Source of the DNA: Bin55 sp965205965
GTDB lineage: Bacteria > Pseudomonadota > Gammaproteobacteria > Pseudomonadales > Azotimanducaceae
Direction: 5' to 3'
Length of the DNA: 64,000 bases
Assembly (NCBI GenBank): GCA_965205965.1
Contig: CBDBHT010000005.1
Coordinates: 1-64,000, forward strand
Below the pieces are notes generated by a model. That model was not told the DNA's origin, did not search any database, and saw only the letters and a program-made list of their open reading frames with translations. The translations under genes were made by a program, and so were the position numbers. Positions 56,827 to 64,000 of the stretch are shown here, piece after piece; the stretch's first letter is position 1; each line of letters opens with the position of its first letter.

Positions 56827-57121
56827 GTAGGATATTTCGGTAAAATAAGCTACTATCATCCACACAGATGTATTATCAGTAACAGTAGCCCTGCTAGCGG
56901 TTCTGTCGTAAAAGTAAGTAGAGTTAAGGTTCCAATAACTGTCTGACCGGGCTTAGTATGCTGATTGTGGAGAGGAACGTATACCTTAATAGGGTAAGAG
57001 TTTAGCTTTAGGTGCTTCCAATGAATCTGTTCGCGGACTGAGTGATGAAGGGATTGAGGGAATCGCTAACAATTTGTGTTGTTGTCAAGCAACCTACAAA
57101 CCATAAATATAGAGGTCATTC
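56827..57121. other. Region upstream of purT
   Basis: About 295 bases with no ORF. It should hold the purT promoter. A ribosome site (AGAGGTCATTC) precedes the start. No PurR-like palindrome was recognised. Confidence 0.4.
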
Positions 57122-58303
57122 ATGACCCAAATCGGTACTCCGCTATCGCGCTCGGCAATTCGAGCTTTGCTTTTGGGTAGTGGTGAGCTCGGGAAAGAAG
57201 TTGCCATTGAACTTCAGAGACTCGGTATTGAAGTTATCGCTGTAGACCGATATCCCGCCGCGCCTGCGATGCAAGTTGCGCATCGAAGTCATGTGATTGA
57301 CATGTTAGATGGAAGTATATTACGAGATACGATCAGTTCAGAGAAACCAGACTTTGTTATTCCGGAAATTGAAGCCATAGCGACACATACGCTCGTAGAG
57401 CTAGAACAGGAGGGATTCCATATCGTTCCAGGGGCGCGGGCAGTACAACTTACGATGAATCGTAAGGGTATTCGGAATCTTGCGGCAGTTGAATTATGTA
57501 TTCCTACATCCGATTACCGTTTTGTGTCAACCGAATCGGAGTTTCAACAGGCCATTAGAGATGTTGGTTTGCCTTGTGTGGTAAAGCCGGTAATGAGTTC
57601 GTCGGGCAAAGGACAGTCGATTGTCCGAGACCATACTCAGACAACAAAAGCGTGGCATTACGCTGTAGAAGGGGCTCGTGGGCATGCTGATGAAGTGATG
57701 ATTGAAGAACTCATTGATTTCGAGTACGAAATTACTTTATTGACGGTACGTCATCGGGGCGGGGTCTCCTTCTGCAAACCCATTGGGCATCGTCAAGTTG
57801 ACGGAGACTATCGTGAATCTTGGCAACCACAGCCGATGGAATCTGAAACGCAACAACAATGCGAGGAAATGGCAGCGAAAATAACTGGTGCACTTGGAGG
57901 ATATGGAATTTTTGGCGTGGAGTTTTTTATTAAAGGTACTGAAGTATGGTTCAGTGAGGTGAGTCCACGCCCCCACGATACAGGATTGGTGACCTTAATT
58001 AGCCAGGATCTTTCGGAATTTGCGCTTCATGTCCGTGCAATATTAGGACTTCCCATACCTGAAATTCGGCAGTTTGGGCCTTCCGCTTCCGTTGCACTGC
58101 TAATTCATGGTTCTTCGTCGCAGGTTTCTTTTGCTAATATAGACCAAGCGATAAGTGAACCCGGAACCGATATACGTTTATTTGGCAAACCTGCAGTTCA
58201 AGGAAAGCGACGTATGGGAGTTGCTCTGGCTATTGGCGAGTCTGTGAAGAGTGCGCGCAAAAAAGCGAATCAAGCTGCTGATAAGGTTACTACTTACCTA
58301 TAA
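57122..58303 (+). CDS. purT: Formate-dependent phosphoribosylglycinamide formyltransferase
   Basis: An ATP-grasp enzyme (393 residues) that makes formyl-GAR from GAR, formate and ATP, a folate-independent third step of purine synthesis. The N-terminal GSGELGKEVAIELQRLGIEV, the ATP-grasp core VVKPVMSSSGKGQSI and the metal site IFGVEFFIKGTEVWFSEVSPRPHDTG are all present. It forms a purine block with guaBA and purL but has its own leader, separated by the 208-bp element. Having PurT suggests that formate is available to the cell; whether PurN is also present cannot be seen. Confidence 0.95.
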   Translation: MTQIGTPLSRSAIRALLLGSGELGKEVAIELQRLGIEVIAVDRYPAAPAMQVAHRSHVIDMLDGSILRDTISSEKPDFVIPEIEAIATHTLVELEQEGFHIVPGARAVQLTMNRKGIRNLAAVELCIPTSDYRFVSTESEFQQAIRDVGLPCVVKPVMSSSGKGQSIVRDHTQTTKAWHYAVEGARGHADEVMIEELIDFEYEITLLTVRHRGGVSFCKPIGHRQVDGDYRESWQPQPMESETQQQCEEMAAKITGALGGYGIFGVEFFIKGTEVWFSEVSPRPHDTGLVTLISQDLSEFALHVRAILGLPIPEIRQFGPSASVALLIHGSSSQVSFANIDQAISEPGTDIRLFGKPAVQGKRRMGVALAIGESVKSARKKANQAADKVTTYL

Positions 58304-58511
58304 TCCTAAAAATTCGATATATCTTCAAGGGGGTACCATAGAACGCTTCAGGAATATAAATGTCGAAAGACACTCTATTAGGGCTAATATTAATTAAGAT
58401 TTATTAGATTGGTTCATAAATGTTACGAAAGCATCATGGAATGGAGAATCTCATTGATTTAAACTATCGACAACGAGCGAAGATTTGCGAACGACGTTCA
58501 AGTTCAAGATA
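58304..58511. other. purT-leuA intergenic region
   Basis: AT-rich spacer after purT; no strong terminator or ORF was seen. Confidence 0.4.
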
Positions 58512-58643
58512 GTGCTACTAGTATTACATGTTGCTAATTTCGCCGCTCATCTTGCCTGCGTAGCGGGTCTATGTAATCCAAATTCAAACCCCTCATTCCG
58601 ATCATTTTTCGATCTTACTGTAGCGGCCGAAGAATTACAATGA
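58512..58643 (+). CDS. Possible leader ORF overlapping leuA
   Basis: GTG start, 43 codons, beginning Val-Leu-Leu-Val-Leu-His-Val and ending ...EELQ with its TGA overlapping the leuA ATG (ATGA). Three of the first five codons are leucine (CTA, CTA, TTA). Position and composition could fit a leucine-sensing leader peptide coupled to leuA, but the ribosome site is weak and no terminator/antiterminator pair was identified. Confidence 0.3.
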   Translation: MLLVLHVANFAAHLACVAGLCNPNSNPSFRSFFDLTVAAEELQ

Positions 58644-60340
58644 ATATACCAGTATCCGGCAGTCGCACAGGAGCGATGCCATTTCAAAAATATAAATCTT
58701 TTACTCCAGTTGATCTTCCAGATAGGTGTTGGCCATCTCAAGTTCTCACGCGAGCACCGCGATGGTGTAGCGTTGATCTGCGCGACGGTAATCAAGCATT
58801 GATTGATCCAATGAGCGTTGATGAAAAGCTGCGAATGTTCGCGCTACTTGTGGATATAGGATTTGTAGAGATCGAAGTGGGATTTCCGTCCGCTTCTCAA
58901 CCAGATTTTGAATTCATCCGACGGATCATAGAGGGTCGGATGATTCCAGAAGGTGTCACGATTCAAGTCCTATGCCAAGCGCGTAAGAAACTGATAGAAC
59001 GCACAGTGGACGTGCTTGAGGGGGCAAGTAGTGCGATCTTTCATCTATACAATTCGACTAGCGAACTACAACGCCGCGTTGTGTTTAATATGGATAAAGC
59101 AGAAATAATTGATCTCGCGGTGGCGGGAACGAATATGGTTCGTGAAGCAACTGCGCGGCTAACGGATAGTGACCTTTGGTACGAATATTCGCCTGAGAGT
59201 TTCACGGGAACGGAACTGGACTTTGCAATTGAAATCTCGGAAGCGGTCGCCAACGCATGGGGTGCTACGCCCGATCGTAAAATGATTGTGAATTTGCCGT
59301 CAACGGTGGAAATGGCTACTCCCAATGTGTATGCCGATCAGATTGAGTATTTTTGCCGTAATTTTTCACGTCGTGATAGTGCGGTTATTAGCTTACATAC
59401 ACACAATGACCGTGGTACTGGAATAGCGGCGACAGAACTTGCTCTGATGGCAGGGGCGGAGAGAGTTGAAGGTACGCTGTTTGGGAATGGAGAGAGAACT
59501 GGCAACTGTGACATAGTAACCATAGCAATGAATCTAGTTTCCCAAGGAGTAGAGCCCCATTTGGACTTTCGCGATATGCCCCGAATCCGAGAGACAGTGG
59601 AAAATATTAACAAGCTCCCCGTCCATGAACGTCACCCTTATGCGGGGGACCTCGTATTTACTGCATTTTCGGGATCGCATCAGGATGCGATCAAAAAAGG
59701 AATGGCTGCAGTTAGTGCTGCCCGATGGGAGGTGCCGTATTTGCCCATTGACCCTTCAGATGTAGGTTCCTCTTACAAGGAATCGATTCGAGTCAACAGC
59801 CAGTCTGGAAAAGGTGGAGTTGGATTTGTGCTGGAACAACATTTCGGTATCCTTTTGCCGCGTGAAATGTTGATTGAGTTTTCGAAGGTTATACAAGAAC
59901 TAACGGAAACGCTAGATCGAGAAGTCAAACCGGTAGAGATCTATGACGCATTTATCCAAGAATATTCGGCCTTTCAAGAGCCTTATCAACTTCTTGACTA
60001 TAAATTGACCAAAGCCGAAGGTGATCAACAACGTTGCGAGGCAGCCATTCGAATCAACGAGAGTAGCACTACCATATCAGCAGTTGGGGGCAGCCCGATG
60101 GAAGCCTTTGTAAATGCGATGGTTGAAACGTTCAACGAGCCGCTGAGCACGGCTTATCACCATGAACAGTCAGTATCTTCAGATGGCTCTGCAGACAAAG
60201 ATACATCAACGGTCTCAATGGTGGCTATCAATTTTCCAAGAGGTCAATCTTATGGCCTAGGAATCAGCACAGATGCGGTTAAGGCATCATTTTTAGCAGT
60301 TATTGCTGCACTCAATCGAAGATGGAAGCAGGAAAGATAA
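58640..60340 (+). CDS. leuA: 2-isopropylmalate synthase
   Basis: It condenses acetyl-CoA with 2-ketoisovalerate, the first step of leucine synthesis. The HMGL-like catalytic barrel opens with CSVDLRDGNQALIDPM (metal Asp and catalytic Arg) and contains ISLHTHNDRGTGIAATELALMAGA with the metal-binding HTHND, and FGNGERTGNCDIVT. The C-terminal regulatory LeuA dimer domain follows from about residue 440 and should give leucine feedback. At 566 residues it belongs to the longer LeuA2 (Corynebacterium/Pseudomonas-type) class, not the roughly 520-residue E. coli type. No other leu gene is in the window. Confidence 0.94.
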   Translation: MNIPVSGSRTGAMPFQKYKSFTPVDLPDRCWPSQVLTRAPRWCSVDLRDGNQALIDPMSVDEKLRMFALLVDIGFVEIEVGFPSASQPDFEFIRRIIEGRMIPEGVTIQVLCQARKKLIERTVDVLEGASSAIFHLYNSTSELQRRVVFNMDKAEIIDLAVAGTNMVREATARLTDSDLWYEYSPESFTGTELDFAIEISEAVANAWGATPDRKMIVNLPSTVEMATPNVYADQIEYFCRNFSRRDSAVISLHTHNDRGTGIAATELALMAGAERVEGTLFGNGERTGNCDIVTIAMNLVSQGVEPHLDFRDMPRIRETVENINKLPVHERHPYAGDLVFTAFSGSHQDAIKKGMAAVSAARWEVPYLPIDPSDVGSSYKESIRVNSQSGKGGVGFVLEQHFGILLPREMLIEFSKVIQELTETLDREVKPVEIYDAFIQEYSAFQEPYQLLDYKLTKAEGDQQRCEAAIRINESSTTISAVGGSPMEAFVNAMVETFNEPLSTAYHHEQSVSSDGSADKDTSTVSMVAINFPRGQSYGLGISTDAVKASFLAVIAALNRRWKQER

Positions 60341-61423
60341 GCTTCCATTTCCATGTACTATCACATACATTGACTAAAAATAAGGGTTATAAACTACTTG
60401 CGGGCGTCCTAAGTTCAAGCAACTAACATCTGCGAAAAGCCTCCAGAAACGATTGCTCTAACCCTATCGTGCTGGCACTTCTTGAGTAAGCGGAAATTGC
60501 TATGGAAACAGTAGGTATGTAAGTTTCGTAGATAATAGCGGTTTCAGTTTTGCACGTCTACATCAGTCGCCTAGTTGAGGCAATATAAATACCAGATATT
60601 GAAGGACTGAGAGCCTTTTCGTACGAGCTGGACAGAGATTTTGCCCGATTTTTTGCTGGGCGCGAAAGTGAACTCAATCAATTGGCTCGCGCAGTTGCCG
60701 ATGTCAAGAGTAAATGGGATAGTGGGTACCGATTCATTGGCGGGGCAACGGTACTAATTTGTGCTGCACCATGATCGGGGAAAACATCGCTACTCAATTA
60801 TTTCTCTGCTCAATACTGCAACGGTGACGATACGACACCGTTAGGGGTACGCGTAGGACTGCAGGACATTAACACCGATGATCAATTACATCGGTTAATT
60901 CTGAACTTCATCGCCATAGTAAACCTCTTGCATCACTCTTGCATAGCCTTATCGTCGATACGGCAAAATTTGCAAGGCTTAATCAAACGGTCGGCGATAT
61001 CAATAGTGCATATGATTCACTTGACATGCCGCAAACGAATCAACGCCCGTCTGTATTTTGATCGACGAGATTCAGAACGTAGACAAACAATCCGCCTATG
61101 TACTTCGTAGACTGCACGAGGGTGTTCAAGGGATATCATACGTACCAATCTTTGCTGGTCTTCCTAATTCGGATCACGTCATGCGCGAATTGGGGGTATC
61201 TCGGCTAGGTTCACAGTCACGAATATCGTTAGGGACATTATCAAATGATGAATGTCGCGATGCAATTCAACAAATGTTTGAAAAATTTGAGGTTTCTGGT
61301 AGCCAAGATGCAAGAGAACATTGGATTCATTCGATGGTGTCTCGTTCGTTTGGTTTTCCGCACCACCTGCACAACGTTATGAGTTGTGTAGATGCAGAAT
61401 TGTCCAATAATCAAGGAAGCCTA

Positions 61424-62637
61424 GTAGACTATCACTTTTGTATTGATGGGTAAAGTGATTTCAGTTTGATCCGTGCGTCGGCGGTCGTGAATCGCCAGTC
61501 CACTCGCACGGCTTCGAGGTTCCTTCGCTCCTGCCAAGCATCGACTTCACGGCGTAGGGTTTCGCGGTCGGGCAGACGACGGTTCAGGCATGGGCCGACC
61601 ATCGCACCGATCTCAATCTCGGCCATGTTCAGCCAGCTGCCGTGCTTGGGCGTATAGTGGATCTCCAGACGCTCGGCGATGCGCCGCGCCTCGGCCGGCT
61701 CGAACGCCTCGTAGAACGAAGTCGGAGCATGCGTGTTTAAGTTGTCCATGACCAGCACGACACGCTTATCCGGGTAGTCTCCTCGTCCACCAACCGTTGG
61801 ATCTGCCGTGCCCAGTCGACTTTCGTGCGTCGCTTTGTCACGTCCACGCGTCGCCAACCTTCCAGTGGTGCGAACAGCATAAACAGGTTGCTCACACCGT
61901 TGCGTTCGTACTCATAGTCGTACGTCGCGGGTGCTCCGGGTTCGGCCGGCCGCGGAACCCGCACTTCCTTCACCTGCTGCCGATGGGTCTCGTCCATGCA
62001 CACCAGCACCTCATCGTCCTGGTAGGCTCGATGATACACCTCCAGGATGTCCTCCATGGCGTACGCAAACTGCGCATCCGACTTCGGGGGAATGCACCAG
62101 CATTGCTTCAACCACGGTTTAAGGTCGTTTTTTTAGCGTACGACGAACCGTCTCCCGACTCACGCCATCCACGATCTCACACTCCACCAACCGATCCGCG
62201 AGCAAGCGCAACGACCACCGCGCGTAGCCCTCCGGGGGATCGCCACCAGCCGAGCTTCCGCCTCCCCATCCAGAACCTCCGCCCGCCGGTTCAACTGCTC
62301 CTTACGGTTCAGAGCCGCCTCCAGTCCCTCCTCCACACAACGCCGACGCACTCGCACCACCGTCGATACCCCAATGCCCAGGGCCTCCGCAATCTCACCA
62401 TCCGTCCGTCCGCCATCCTCCCGACATTCATCGCACTGCAACAGAATACGCCCATGCGTCTGCTTCCGGGCTGATACCCGACCCTTCGTCGTGAGTGCCT
62501 TCAACTCTTCGCGTTCTTCCGCCGTCAACTTCACCCGATACCTCTTGCTAGTCATCCAGAACTCTCCTTGTTCATCGGGACATCCAAAAACACCCATAAT
62601 ACCCTACTAACCTATCAATTCAATGGAGGTGGGCTAC
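61424..62637 (-). mobile_element. IS630-family element inserted in the AAA+ gene
   Basis: The ends are CTAGTAGACTATCAC on the left and CCACCTCC...-type GGGCTACTAG on the right; the shared CTAGTAG suggests inverted repeats, and the TA pairs at about 61422 and 62638 fit the TA target duplication of this family. Length about 1.2 kb. It is a different IS630 subtype from those at 1 and 9655, judged by sequence. Confidence 0.78.
61432..62553 (-). pseudogene. IS630-family transposase, frameshifted
   Basis: The N-terminal helix-turn-helix part (62553 to about 62245: MTSKRYRVKLTAEEREELKAL, DGEIAEALGIGVSTVVRVRRR) ends in a frameshift in a GGGG run near 62238. The middle (62111 to about 61770) has WCIPPKSDAQFAYAMEDILEVY and VCMDETHRQQ. 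After a second shift near 61780 the end (from about 61775) has VVLVMDNLNTHAPTSF and YTPKHGSWLNMAEIEIGAM. All catalytic parts are present but spread over three frames. The ATG at 62553 is preferred to the longer frame from 62597. Confidence 0.85.
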
Positions 62638-63072
62638 TAGAATAGTTCAGATTTAGACCATTCGTTGCTGGAGATTGATAGACGAGGATATCGGTATTAC
62701 GAATCGTGTATCGACAGGATCATTGCAGAACTTTCCGAGGTACTTGTTATGCTAGCGCATGATTTAAATCTTGGGAACACAGCCGTACAAATTCGAAAGA
62801 TTAGAGAATATTGTGAAAATACTATCATTGACTTAACCGGTGATATCACGGGAGTACCGCCAGCGAATGATTTCGTGAATGCAATGATCGAGACGGGAAT
62901 AATTCATTTATTTGGTGATTCTCGAACGCATTATCACTTTATCATTCCCTCTATGCAATCTTGGTTGCTCCAAGTCAAAGCACAAGAATTGGACTTAGAT
63001 CCACAGGATTTTCGTACACATATACCACTTGAACGGTCCGGTTTGGGAAATAAAACTGTGATTTACGGTTAA

Positions 63073-63391
63073 GGAAGGTCTGAATAAGTAGATTTTGGTG
63101 TTATTTGCGAAGTGATCAGAAATCGAATGTACCGGCTATGGGACGGATCACCTTTGCGGCAACTGGAGCATGACCTGAAGAGCGTTGGGCGCGGCGCGAG
63201 ATCTTCTTGGAGAAGATATAGGCCGGTTGACGATCAGCAAGTGAGCGAACCCTAGCCCAAGTTTAACAAATTGTTCGTCCAAAACACGATATTTGGGGCT
63301 TTTTTGATGGCATCTCACATATTTTTCCTTGTTTTTCAATAGGTTAGTTTTTCAAGGCCTCATTGTAGTGCCATAAAATGTTTTCTTGGTA
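63073..63391. other. Intergenic region before the IS1634 element
   Basis: About 320 bases, AT-rich after 63260, with no ORF of note. The left end of the IS1634 element probably lies near 63355-63390 but the inverted repeat cannot be confirmed, as the right end is outside the window. Confidence 0.4.
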
Positions 63392-63419
63392 TTGACACCT
63401 GGCCCCCATCCCCTATCAT
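63392..63419 (+). promoter_or_regulatory. Promoter of the IS1634 transposase
   Basis: A perfect TTGACA (63392-63397) and TATCAT (63414-63419) are 16 bases apart. The -10 box ends only 6 bases before the ATG, so the transcript would begin at or next to the start codon (leaderless). Confidence 0.6.
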
Positions 63420-63425
63420 GCTCTC

Positions 63426-64000
63426 ATGTATATCCGACGCGTGCCCACACGAAAGAAATCCGATACGGAACGATACTTCAGTTATCGCTTGGTCGAGTCC
63501 CGGCGCGAAGGCGATCGGGTGCGCCAGCGAACCCTGCTCAACCTTGGCAGCCATTTCCCGATTCCTCAGGAGCAATGGCCTGTTCTGGTCGAGCGCGTGC
63601 AAACCCTGCTGACCGGGCGAATAGATCTGGATCCGGGTCTGGAGCCGGATCCGGAGCTGGAGCGGGAAGCCGATCGCATCGCCCAGCGATTGCTGGCTCG
63701 CTCCGCATCGGAACGACTGCCCGCTACCCAAACCGGAGAGCGCGCTACTCACACGATGTACGAGGGCAGCCTGGACCAGGTTCATGTTCGCACCGCGGGC
63801 ATCGAGGCTCTCGGCCTCTGGGCACTGAGGGAGCTGGGACTGGAGGATCTGCTGCAAGAGCTCTCGGGGCATTCCGGGCTGGTGAAGACCGCCCTGGCCT
63901 CCATCGCGATGCGCTTGGTGGAGCCCGGTTCCGAGCGGCGGACCCACCTCTGGCTGCGCACGCGCAGCACCGCCGGAGAATTGCTGGGCGTGGATTTCGA
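63426..64000 (+). CDS. IS1634-family transposase, N-terminal part (cut by window edge)
   Basis: The ATG at 63426 opens a frame that runs past the window end. The start MYIRRVPTRKKSDTERYFSYRLVES and GDRVRQRTLLNLGSHF are the typical N-terminus of IS1634-type (IS4-like) transposases. The next about 150 residues (ALGLWALRELGLEDLLQELS) belong to the helical region before the DDE domain, which is not in the window. GC content is high, like the other insertion sequences here. Integrity cannot be judged. Confidence 0.85.
   Translation, partial: MYIRRVPTRKKSDTERYFSYRLVESRREGDRVRQRTLLNLGSHFPIPQEQWPVLVERVQTLLTGRIDLDPGLEPDPELEREADRIAQRLLARSASERLPATQTGERATHTMYEGSLDQVHVRTAGIEALGLWALRELGLEDLLQELSGHSGLVKTALASIAMRLVEPGSERRTHLWLRTRSTAGELLGVDF

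Larger units (their letters stand above)
60600..63072 (+). pseudogene. AAA+ ATPase (ORC/Cdc6-like), broken by stop, frameshift and IS630
   Basis: The 5' part reads LDRDFARFFAGRESELNQLARAV. A Walker A follows as AAP-stop-SGKTSLLNYF, where TGA at 60772-60774 replaces the expected Gly codon. A frameshift just before 61060 (a lost T in a TTTT run) precedes Walker B VFLIDEIQNVDKQSAYVLRRLHEG. Sensor-like IFAGLPNSD and SHVMRELGVSRL follow, up to VDAELSNNQGSL. The IS630 at 61424-62637 splits the gene, and the C-terminal winged-helix-like end continues at 62638 (LEIDRRGYRYYESCIDRII to 63072). The domain order resembles stand-alone AAA ATPases found on mobile DNA. Its original role is unknown. Confidence 0.75.

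Noticed and set aside
60600..63072. An intact ATPase made of two proteins
   Set aside because: The Walker A stop, the frameshift and the IS630 insertion make expression of a working protein very unlikely.

Overview
The window reads as part of a gammaproteobacterial chromosome in which ordinary housekeeping genes (about 45-50% G+C by eye) alternate with dense islands of visibly more GC-rich insertion sequences and broken genes. The gene order ndk-rlmN-rodZ-hisS-yfgM-bamB-der, and the pairing of guaBA with tadA and purL, are typical of Gammaproteobacteria. Many nested, truncated and frameshifted insertion sequences, long poly-G tracts, and decayed toxin and transporter genes suggest a lineage undergoing IS expansion and gene erosion, as in many host-associated bacteria. 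No rRNA, convincing tRNA or CRISPR array was seen.

Layout. 1-3.4 kb: IS630 fragment and a 2.7 kb composite IS1380 element. 3.6-5.8 kb: alpha/beta hydrolase and a MetY-like PLP enzyme that lacks its catalytic lysine. 6.2-7.3 kb: decayed IS1595. 8.1-9.6 kb: M32 carboxypeptidase. 9.6-18.5 kb: IS island (IS630, two more composite IS1380 copies, an intact IS256, DruA/IS4-like copies, an ISNCY element inside one of them) and a livH remnant. 18.6-24.6 kb: aminotransferase, class I fumarase, acetoacetyl-CoA synthetase. 25.2-32.3 kb: tightly overlapping ndk-der operon, then M23 peptidase, a decayed Doc toxin with an intact small upstream ORF, a MITE, an outer-membrane barrel and xseA. 37-46.4 kb: second IS island (IS1595, ISNCY, composite IS1380, IS256, DruA/IS4) with a broken PIN toxin. 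46.9-60.3 kb: guaB-guaA-EF-G-like-tadA-purL operon, purT, leuA. 60.6-64 kb: AAA+ ATPase gene split by IS630, and the start of an IS1634 transposase.

How the genes fit together. guaB, guaA, purL and purT cover purine synthesis (FGAM synthetase, formate-dependent GAR transformylase, IMP to GMP). Ndk supplies NTPs. RlmN, TadA, HisS, Der and the EF-G-like protein serve translation and ribosome assembly. RodZ, BamB, YfgM and the M23 peptidase serve the envelope. AacS, fumarase and leuA are central and amino-acid metabolism.

The most interesting material is the mobile DNA. (i) A transposase family fuses a DUF4338/DruA-like domain to an IS4-type YREK transposase. (ii) A chimeric IS1380 carries a deleted piece of that element and occurs in four copies with identical internal junctions, so it was amplified as a unit. 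(iii) Three families of short inverted-repeat elements (281, about 208 and about 95 bp) are present, several with clean target duplications.
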